Origin: Tannerella sp.
Lineage (GTDB): Bacteria; Bacteroidota; Bacteroidia; Bacteroidales; Tannerellaceae
Assembly: GCA_031288935.1 (NCBI GenBank)
Contig: JAITQL010000008.1
Location: 1 to 5,533 of the forward strand
DNA length: 5,533 nucleotides
Reading direction: 5' to 3'
Shown: positions 1-5,204 of the stretch, one piece after another
How the letters are laid out: the number at the start of each line of letters is the position of its first letter
Position numbering within the stretch: position 1 is the stretch's first letter
Translations under genes and position numbers: made by a program
The notes under the pieces: model-generated
Told to the model about the DNA's origin: nothing
What the model saw: only the letters and a program-made list of their open reading frames with translations
The model's database searches: none

Positions 1-45
1 CACCCCCCAAAACGCCCGAACCAACACGTCCACCCGTATTTCCGC

Positions 46-213
46 TCGAAAAAACCGTTGGAACAAGAGTTGCAGACGTTTTTCGGGTCGAAAAAACGGT
101 TGGAACAAGAGTTGCAGGCGTTTTTCGGGTCGAAAAAACGGTTGGAACAAAAGTTGCAGACATTTTTCGGGTCGAAAACATGTCCGGAACAAAAGTTGCA
201 GACGCTTTTTCGG
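46..213. repeat. Tandem array of a 42-base repeat, four full copies
   Basis: Full copies begin at 46, 88, 130 and 172, each starting TCGAAAA and ending near TTTTTCGG. Copies 1 and 2 differ at 2 of 42 positions and copies 2 and 3 at 3. Copy 4 is clearly more diverged but keeps the 42-base period. A decayed piece of a preceding copy is visible at about 34-45 and the start of a fifth at 214-229. The central part (GGAACAA followed by AGTTGCAGAC) is the best conserved across all four copies. Because 42 is a multiple of three, one + frame stays open from the left edge to 273 and would encode a 14-residue repeat, but nothing else supports translation. The array fills most of the space before the KDG kinase gene. 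Its function is unknown; it could be a transcribed structured leader, a REP-like element or a terminator-like array for an upstream gene. Confidence 0.93.
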
Positions 214-224
214 CTGAAAACACG
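76..224. other. Series of four A/T-rich hairpins at the repeat junctions
   Basis: Each unit junction is an imperfect inverted repeat. At 77-98, CGTTTTTCG pairs with CGAAAAAACG around a GGT loop with one bulged A. The same fold occurs at 119-140. At 160-183 the left arm ACATTTTTCG pairs with CGAAAA, a bulged C, then ATGT. At 203-224 a weaker version has a bulge in both arms. The bulge sits at the same repeat index (base 8) throughout, and at the third junction the usual G-C pair is replaced by A-T (162 with 181). The pairing is seen directly. A structural role in RNA or DNA is inference. The stems are not GC-rich and lack a typical following U-run, so simple intrinsic terminators are less likely. 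Confidence 0.6.
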
Positions 225-226
225 GT

Positions 227-257
227 CGGGACTGTTATATTGCACAAAACCGTCCCG
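227..257. repeat. Inverted repeat CGGGAC-N19-GTCCCG upstream of the KDG kinase gene
   Basis: Perfect six-base arms at 227-232 and 252-257 are separated by 19 bases that are mostly A/T. The spacing would place the arms about three helical turns apart, which fits an operator for a dimeric regulator or a DNA loop. It could also be a stem-loop at the 3' end of an upstream transcript, but no T-run follows it. It lies 49 bases before the chosen kinase start. A six-base match in a short window may be chance. Confidence 0.35.
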
Positions 258-272
258 CGTGAAGCATAATTG
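240..272 (+). promoter_or_regulatory. Weak candidate Bacteroidales-type promoter for the catabolic unit
   Basis: The known Bacteroides consensus is a -33 TTTG/TTG box and a -7 TAnnTTTG box about 19-21 bases apart. Here a TTG at 240-242 is followed after 22 bases by CATAATTG at 265-272, which matches four of the six fixed -7 positions. It is the best candidate I can find between the repeat array and the first gene, but it is a poor match. If real, transcription would begin about 25-30 bases before the ATG at 306. Confidence 0.2.
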
Positions 273-305
273 AAACGAACTCGTCAGTAATTAAAAGTGT
301 TGTTT

Positions 306-1343
306 ATGAAGAAAACAGTTACATTCGGAGAAATCATGTTGCGGCTGGCAACGCCCGGATACATGCGGTTTATCCAGTCGAACAGCTTGAATGCCACGTT
401 TGGAGGCGGAGAGGCAAATGTAGCCGTTTCGCTTGCCAATTACGGCATTCCGGCGGACTTTGTGACCCGCCTGCCTCAAAATGACATTGCCGAATGGTGT
501 ATCTCCGAGTTGCGGAAATATAATGTCGGAACGAATCAAATCATCCGCGGCGGAACCCGTATGGGCATTTATTTCCTTGAAACAGGAGCTGTTGCCCGTG
601 CTTCAAAAGTGGTGTACGACCGGGCAAACTCGTCTATTGCGGAGATTCGGCCGGGAATGGTCGACTGGGAAGAAGTGTTCAGGGAGGCACAGTGGTTTCA
701 CTGGACGGGTATAACGCCGGCGCTCTCGCAAGGCGCTGCGGATGCTTGTCTGGAAGCGATTCAAACAGCGAACCGTTTAGGCATTACGGTATCGACCGAC
801 TTGAACTATCGCAAGAATTTGTGGAAATACGGTAAAACGGCCTCCGAAATCATGCCTGCGCTGGTGGAAGGCTGCGATGTGATTTTGGGAAATGAAGAAG
901 ACGCGGAAAAAGTCTTCGGTATTCAGCCGGAAGGTTTTGACGTCACGCATACCGGCGGCGAAGTCGATGCCGCACAGTTTGAATCGGTTTGTCTTCAGTT
1001 GAAAAAACGTTTTCCGCGAGCGAAGAAAGTCATCATCACCCTTCGCGGTTCCGTCAATGCCAATCACAATACCTGGAGCGGCGTCCTTCATGGCGACAAG
1101 CTGTACCGGTCCAGACGGTATGATATTACACATATCGTTGACCGCGTGGGCGGCGGCGATTCTTTTATGGGAGGGCTGATTTACGGCCTTGTCACGTATC
1201 CCTCCGATCCGCAGCGGGCGCTGGATTTTGCAGTGGCCGCTTCCTGCCTGAAGCATACCGTTTACGGAGATTTCAATGCAGTCAGCGTTGCCGAAGTGGA
1301 AAATCTGCTGAAAGGCGACGGCTCGGGAAGGGTTTCAAGATGA
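306..1343 (+). CDS. kdgK: 2-keto-3-deoxygluconate kinase (PfkB/ribokinase family)
   Basis: Cytosolic sugar kinase of 345 residues, the usual length for KDG kinases, expected to convert KDG plus ATP to 2-keto-3-deoxy-6-phosphogluconate. The start MKKTVTFGEIMLRLATPG is typical of the family. GGGEANVAVSLANYG (33-47) is the N-terminal PfkB substrate-binding segment, and YFLETGA (89-95) with VVYDRANS (102-109) match the substrate-lid region. DLNYRKNLW lies at 165-173. DRVGGGDSF (279-287) is the C-terminal PfkB signature with its anion hole and predicted catalytic base Asp285; GGGD in place of the more general GAGD is, as I recall, common in KDG kinases. ATG at 306 is preferred over an in-frame GTG at 297, which would add only three residues and is not family-like. 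No clear Shine-Dalgarno is seen. It is the first gene of a four-gene unit, with 31 A/T-rich bases before the next gene. A related 2-keto-3-deoxy sugar acid such as KDGal is a possible alternative substrate. Confidence 0.9.
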   Translation: MKKTVTFGEIMLRLATPGYMRFIQSNSLNATFGGGEANVAVSLANYGIPADFVTRLPQNDIAEWCISELRKYNVGTNQIIRGGTRMGIYFLETGAVARASKVVYDRANSSIAEIRPGMVDWEEVFREAQWFHWTGITPALSQGAADACLEAIQTANRLGITVSTDLNYRKNLWKYGKTASEIMPALVEGCDVILGNEEDAEKVFGIQPEGFDVTHTGGEVDAAQFESVCLQLKKRFPRAKKVIITLRGSVNANHNTWSGVLHGDKLYRSRRYDITHIVDRVGGGDSFMGGLIYGLVTYPSDPQRALDFAVAASCLKHTVYGDFNAVSVAEVENLLKGDGSGRVSR

Positions 1344-1374
1344 AATCATGTAATCTAACTATAAATAATAAGAT

Positions 1375-2172
1375 ATGGAGAATTTATTTTTACTGAACGG
1401 AAAAGTTGCGCTGGTGACCGGCGCTTCCTACGGCATCGGATTTGCCATTGCTTCGGCTTTTGCCAAGGCCGGCGCCACGATTGTATTTAACGACATCAAT
1501 CGGGAACTGGTTGACAAGGGACTGGCTTCCTATCGCGAAGCCGGTATTCAGGCGCACGGTTACGTGTGCGATGTGACGGACGAAGAACAGGTGAACGCTC
1601 TGGTCGCCCGAATTGAAAAGGAAGTCGGCGCCGTCGATATTCTGGTGAACAATGCCGGTATCATCAAACGGATACCCATGCACGAAATGAGTGCGGCCGA
1701 GTTCCGCAAGGTCATCGACATCGACCTGAACGGGCCGTTTATCGTTTCCAAAGCCGTGATTCCGGGTATGATGAAGAAAGGACACGGCAAAATCATCAAT
1801 ATCTGTTCGATGATGAGCGAGCTGGGGCGCGAGACGGTTTCGGCTTACGCCGCCGCCAAAGGGGGATTGAAAATGCTGACCCGCAACATTGCTTCCGAGT
1901 ACGGGGAGTATAACATTCAATGCAACGGTATCGGGCCGGGCTACATCGCTACGCCGCAAACGGCGCCGTTGCGCGAGATTCAGCCCGACGGCTCCAAACA
2001 TCCCTTCGACCGGTTTATCATCGCCAAGACGCCGGCTGCCCGTTGGGGCACGACTGAAGACCTGCAAGGCCCGGCCATATTTCTGGCGTCCGATGCGTCC
2101 GATTTCGTGAACGGACATATCCTGTATGTGGACGGCGGTATTCTGGCTTACATCGGAAAACAACCCAAATAA
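1375..2172 (+). CDS. SDR oxidoreductase, gluconate 5-dehydrogenase (IdnO)/KduD-like
   Basis: Cytosolic NAD(P)-dependent short-chain dehydrogenase of 265 residues, the classical SDR length. Visible motifs are the cofactor loop TGASYGIG (15-22), NNAG (92-95), catalytic Ser145 in NICSMMSELGRET, and YAAAK with Tyr158 and Lys162. PGY (188-190) and the C-terminal FVNGHILYVDGG segment (244-255) complete the fold. The stretch ICSMMSELGRETVSAYAA and the C-terminus closely resemble E. coli IdnO as I recall it, more than KduD, so the 5-keto-D-gluconate/gluconate family name applies. Beside a KDG kinase and a uronate-type transporter, the likely job is reducing a keto-deoxy-uronate (DKII or DEH type) to KDG; this is inference from context. 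The position usually held by the tetrad Asn is Asp117 (DIDLNGPF). Asp40 in VFNDIN, at the end of beta-2, suggests an NAD(H) preference. Seventeen bases separate it from the transporter gene. Confidence 0.88.
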   Translation: MENLFLLNGKVALVTGASYGIGFAIASAFAKAGATIVFNDINRELVDKGLASYREAGIQAHGYVCDVTDEEQVNALVARIEKEVGAVDILVNNAGIIKRIPMHEMSAAEFRKVIDIDLNGPFIVSKAVIPGMMKKGHGKIINICSMMSELGRETVSAYAAAKGGLKMLTRNIASEYGEYNIQCNGIGPGYIATPQTAPLREIQPDGSKHPFDRFIIAKTPAARWGTTEDLQGPAIFLASDASDFVNGHILYVDGGILAYIGKQPK

Positions 2173-2177
2173 GTTTG

Positions 2178-2182
2178 AAGGA
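2178..2182 (+). promoter_or_regulatory. Shine-Dalgarno-like AAGGA before the transporter gene
   Basis: AAGGA lies seven bases before the ATG at 2190. It favours that ATG over the in-frame TTG at 2175, which would lie before the site. It stands out because the other gene starts here lack a recognisable Shine-Dalgarno at normal spacing, as is usual in Bacteroidota. Confidence 0.5.
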
Positions 2183-2189
2183 TTTTGCC

Positions 2190-3662
2190 ATGAACAAGAT
2201 AAGTGAAAAAATAACCAACTACCGCTGGGTGATCTGTGCGATGCTGTTTTTTGCAACAACGGTGAATTATTTGGACAGGCAGGTGCTGTCGCTCACGTGG
2301 GACGAATTTATCAAGCCCGAATTTCACTGGAACGAGGCGCATTACGGGACCATTACTTCCGTTTTTTCCATTGTATACGCCATTTGCATGCTCTTTGCCG
2401 GCCGGTTTGTAGAGTGGCTGGGAACGAAGAAAGGTTTTCTGTGGGCGATTGGCGTGTGGAGCGTGGGCGCTTGCCTGCATGCCGTTTGCGGTATTGTCAC
2501 CGAAGCATGGGTGGGAATGCACAGCGCCGCCGAACTGGCCAGCGCAACCGGTGATGTGGCCGTGCTCGTTGCTACAGTCAGCATGTACTGCTTTCTCGTT
2601 GCGCGCTGTGTGCTTGCGCTGGGCGAAGCGGGCAACTTTCCCGCAGCCATCAAGGCTACTGCCGAATATTTTCCAAAGAAAGACCGTGCCTACGCAACCT
2701 CCATTTTCAATGCAGGCGCTTCGATCGGCGCTCTCTTTGCACCGCTGTCCATTCCGCCGCTTGCCAAGATGTTCGGATGGGAAATGGCCTTTATCATCAT
2801 CGGCGCATTCGGTTTTGCGTGGATGGGATTCTGGGTATTTCTGTACGATAAGCCCGCGCAGAACAAGCGTGTCAACGCAGCAGAACTTGAATACATCGAG
2901 CAGGACAAATCGGAACAGGCAGTAGGGGCGGCTCCGAAACAAGCCGTCGAACAGGAGAAAAAGTTACCGTTCCTCAAGTGTTTCGCGTTCAAGCAGACGT
3001 GGGCTTTTGCCGTGGGCAAATTCATGACGGATGGGGTATGGTGGTTTTTCCTTTTCTGGACGCCTTCGTATCTGAGCACGCAGTTTGGCATCAAGACGTC
3101 CGAAGGGCTGGGTATGGCGCTTATATTTACGCTCTACGCCATTGTGACCGTACTCTCGATTCTGGGTGGAAAGTTGCCGACCGTATTCATTAATCGCAGC
3201 GGGCAGAATCCTTATGCGGCGCGCATGAAAGCCATGTTGATTTTTGCCTTCTTTCCGCTCTTCGTGCTGCTGGCGCAACCGCTGGGCATGAACTTCGCCG
3301 CTCTGGGCAGAAATGCGGCATGGATTCCGGTGTTGCTCATTTCCATTGGCTGCGCGGCGCATCAGGCGTGGAGCGCCAATCTCTTCTCTACCGTTGGCGA
3401 CATGTTTCCCAAGGGCGCTATTGCGACGGTGACGGGCATTGGCGGCATGGCCGGCGGGATTGGCTCCATGATTCTTCAGAAGGGGGCAGGTAACCTCTTT
3501 GTCCATGCCGGCGAAACAAACATGACGTTTCTCGGCTTTGAAGGCAAACCGGCCGGATATTTCATCATATTTATTATCTGTGCAGTGGCCTACCTGATTG
3601 GATGGGTCGTGATGAAAGCGCTGGTGCCCAAATATAAGCTGGTAACGGAGGACATGCAATAA
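2190..3662 (+). CDS. MFS transporter, hexuronate/sugar-acid (ExuT/ACS) family
   Basis: Inner-membrane major facilitator of 490 residues with about 12 hydrophobic segments (roughly 12-33, 52-72, 82-101, 127-148, 168-190, 199-219, 270-293, 307-327, 346-364, 377-397, 410-430, 455-477). The anion:cation symporter signatures are clear: NYLDRQVLS in TM1 (26-34), ARCVLALGEAGNFPAAIKAT (138-157), FPKKDRAYATSIFNAGASIG (161-180), and HQAWSANLFSTVGDMFP (391-407) with the glycine-rich TM11. The central cytoplasmic loop (220-268) is charged and rich in Gln and Glu. Family members carry glucuronate, galacturonate or related acids with protons. Against E. coli ExuT as I remember it, there are about 29 extra residues between TM3 and TM4 (around 101-130), probably an enlarged periplasmic loop typical of a Bacteroidota subfamily. 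It lies between the SDR and the secreted propeller gene, which supports uptake of the propeller enzyme's product. The exact substrate cannot be read from sequence. Confidence 0.88.
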   Translation: MNKISEKITNYRWVICAMLFFATTVNYLDRQVLSLTWDEFIKPEFHWNEAHYGTITSVFSIVYAICMLFAGRFVEWLGTKKGFLWAIGVWSVGACLHAVCGIVTEAWVGMHSAAELASATGDVAVLVATVSMYCFLVARCVLALGEAGNFPAAIKATAEYFPKKDRAYATSIFNAGASIGALFAPLSIPPLAKMFGWEMAFIIIGAFGFAWMGFWVFLYDKPAQNKRVNAAELEYIEQDKSEQAVGAAPKQAVEQEKKLPFLKCFAFKQTWAFAVGKFMTDGVWWFFLFWTPSYLSTQFGIKTSEGLGMALIFTLYAIVTVLSILGGKLPTVFINRSGQNPYAARMKAMLIFAFFPLFVLLAQPLGMNFAALGRNAAWIPVLLISIGCAAHQAWSANLFSTVGDMFPKGAIATVTGIGGMAGGIGSMILQKGAGNLFVHAGETNMTFLGFEGKPAGYFIIFIICAVAYLIGWVVMKALVPKYKLVTEDMQ

Positions 3663-3668
3663 ATCATC

Positions 3669-4844
3669 ATGAAGAAAAAAATGAATCCTACTGAACGGTC
3701 AATCTCCGGTCAACCGCTTTCCCGCAGAAACTTTATACGTCAAACGGCGTTGGGGACGGCCATCCTGGCTGTCCCGCCGTCCGGGCGTCTGTGGGCGGCG
3801 CCGTCCGTTGCACCGTCGTTGAACCCGGAGGACGAATCGACGGCGCCGCTCGGCGAAGAAATCCTCGGACGGTGGAGCGCGCCCTTTCGCGGCTGGAACT
3901 ATCACCCTGATCCGGTCATACCGGCCGATTACCCGATTCCCGGTGCGGAAGGTTTTCATAACTACGATGTGCCCTGCGTTTTCCAGCTGGAAGACAAACC
4001 GGATGTCTGGTACATGAGTTTCATAGGATTTAATCAATCCGGATACAACTCGTTCGTAGTGGAAAGCGAGGATCTGATTCACTGGAAAAATCCGCAACTG
4101 GCGATGGGATTCGGGCCGGAAGGTCAGTTTGATCATGGCGGTTGCGTGATCGGCGCCTATCTGTACCGTAGCTGGGATATTCGCGCGCCGCGGATGCTTC
4201 GGAAACAGGACGGGATGTATTGGACGCTCTACGGTTGCTATCCGCGACAGGGAGGCTACGAACTGCGGCCGGGTTACGAAGGGGTAGCCGCGAGCGAGGA
4301 TGGCCTTCACTGGAAACGGGCGTCGGACGAACCGATTCTTTCGGTATACCAGAAGGATTGCAGGACGTGGGAAGCTGACTGCATCTATCAGCCCTGGCTT
4401 GTGGAACACGAAGGGACGTACCATAACTTTTACAACGCGGCGGCGGGACCGGTGGAACAGATGGGCGTTGCTTTGTCGAACGATCTGAAACACTGGGTGC
4501 GCTATCCGTTCAACCCCGTTATTCGCAACCGTCCGGGCGGTTATGACGAGCAGTTCTGTTCCGACGGGAAAGTGTACAGGGACGGCGATCACTGGACGAT
4601 GTTTTACTTTGGCGTCGGAAAAGGCGGCGCCAGCATCATGGTCGCCTTTTCCCGCGATTTGCTGCACTGGACGGCCGATCCGGAGCCGCTCTACAAGTTC
4701 GGAGGTCATCCGGCCGGCCTCGACCTGAAATATGCGCATAAAATCTCGCTCGTCTTCAACGCGCACGAGAATACGTATTACATGTATTACTGCGCCGTTG
4801 GAAACAAGGGACGCACCATTGGATTACTGACCGGAAAAGGATAA
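3669..4844 (+). CDS. Tat-exported five-bladed beta-propeller glycoside hydrolase-like protein
   Basis: Protein of 391 residues. The N-terminus carries a twin-arginine signal: SRRNFIR at 18-24, a modestly hydrophobic stretch (26-36), then a likely cleavage region around 43-48, so it is predicted to be folded in the cytoplasm and exported to the periplasm. The mature part shows repeated blade motifs of the S-x-D-x-x-H-W type at 133-139, 209-215, 270-276 and 328-334, as in GH43, GH32, GH62, GH117 and GH130-like propellers. Candidate active-site acids, one per blade, are Asp100 (NYDVP), Asp155 (FDHGG), Glu235/Asp237 (WEADCIYQPW) and Asp293/Glu294 (YDEQFCSDG). I cannot assign a family or substrate. 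The gene starts six bases after the transporter stop, with a second in-frame ATG at 3681 that would also keep the Tat motif. Context suggests release of a uronic or anhydro sugar from oligosaccharides. A non-catalytic sugar-binding propeller is possible. Confidence 0.75.
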   Translation: MKKKMNPTERSISGQPLSRRNFIRQTALGTAILAVPPSGRLWAAPSVAPSLNPEDESTAPLGEEILGRWSAPFRGWNYHPDPVIPADYPIPGAEGFHNYDVPCVFQLEDKPDVWYMSFIGFNQSGYNSFVVESEDLIHWKNPQLAMGFGPEGQFDHGGCVIGAYLYRSWDIRAPRMLRKQDGMYWTLYGCYPRQGGYELRPGYEGVAASEDGLHWKRASDEPILSVYQKDCRTWEADCIYQPWLVEHEGTYHNFYNAAAGPVEQMGVALSNDLKHWVRYPFNPVIRNRPGGYDEQFCSDGKVYRDGDHWTMFYFGVGKGGASIMVAFSRDLLHWTADPEPLYKFGGHPAGLDLKYAHKISLVFNAHENTYYMYYCAVGNKGRTIGLLTGKG

Positions 4845-4868
4845 AAAAACTTTGATAGAAATAGCATT

Positions 4869-5195
4869 ATGGACATGAATGAAGAAAATGATTATCTGTA
4901 TGACGACGACGATGCGGTGAAGTTCATCCGCAACTGTCTTCCGCAGGAACTGAAGGAAAAATTCAGCGACGACGATATTGTGTACGTCACAGACTTGCTT
5001 TGCGAGTATTATGAGTCGAAAGGACTTCTGGACGGCGATGACAACGAGGTCGTGGATATTGATGAAGACGAGATACTTCAATACGTGATGAAGAACGTCA
5101 AGCGTGACGGCGCAGGCCACTTTACCGCCGACGAGCTGACATTCATCGTGCAGGGAGAGCTGGCCTATTGCGAGTCGATTCATCTGTTCGAGTAA
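4869..5195 (+). CDS. Small, highly acidic conserved-type protein of unknown function
   Basis: A 108-residue protein with 31 Asp/Glu and only 8 Lys/Arg, so strongly negative at neutral pH. There is no signal peptide or membrane segment, so it is probably cytosolic. It reads as alternating amphipathic helices and acidic turns: AVKFIRNCLPQELKEKF (16-32), a DDD turn (34-36), IVYVTDLLCEYYESKGLL (37-54), an Asp-rich stretch (55-68), EILQYVMKNV (68-77), a KRDGAGHFTADE turn (78-89) and LTFIVQGELAYC (90-101). I recall similar small proteins as conserved hypotheticals in Bacteroidales but know of no function. The 78-89 turn with its flanking helices looks like an EF-hand lacking the first Asp. ATG at 4869 is used, and 4875 is an alternative. 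It follows the propeller gene by 24 A/T-rich bases and precedes the lipoprotein gene by nine, so co-transcription with the latter is likely. Confidence 0.8.
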   Translation: MDMNEENDYLYDDDDAVKFIRNCLPQELKEKFSDDDIVYVTDLLCEYYESKGLLDGDDNEVVDIDEDEILQYVMKNVKRDGAGHFTADELTFIVQGELAYCESIHLFE

Positions 5196-5204
5196 GGCGT
5201 GGGA

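Noticed and set aside
46..213. CRISPR array
   Set aside because: The repeats are directly adjacent in a 42-base period with no unique spacers, and no cas gene is present.
58..273. 71-residue frame with 14-residue repeats as a real gene
   Set aside because: It starts at a TTG inside a tandem repeat, has no ribosome site or known family, and is explained by the 42-base period. Kept only as a finding because the frame is open to the left edge.
297..305. GTG at 297 as the KDG kinase start
   Set aside because: It adds only three residues that do not fit the family, and ATG at 306 gives the typical MKKTVTFGE start.
1390..2259. Long - strand open frames opposite the SDR, transporter and propeller genes
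   Set aside because: They lie antisense to genes with clear family motifs, have low-complexity compositions without recognisable domains, and lack start context. They are shadows of the + strand codon pattern.
4819..4854. Possible promoter before the small acidic protein (TTG ... AAACTTTG)
   Set aside because: The -7-like box lacks the leading T and the spacer to the nearest TTG is about 25 bases, well outside the usual 19-21. It is A/T-rich by chance as far as I can tell.
4845..4868. Intrinsic terminator after the propeller gene
   Set aside because: There is an A-run but no GC-rich stem before a T-run on either strand.
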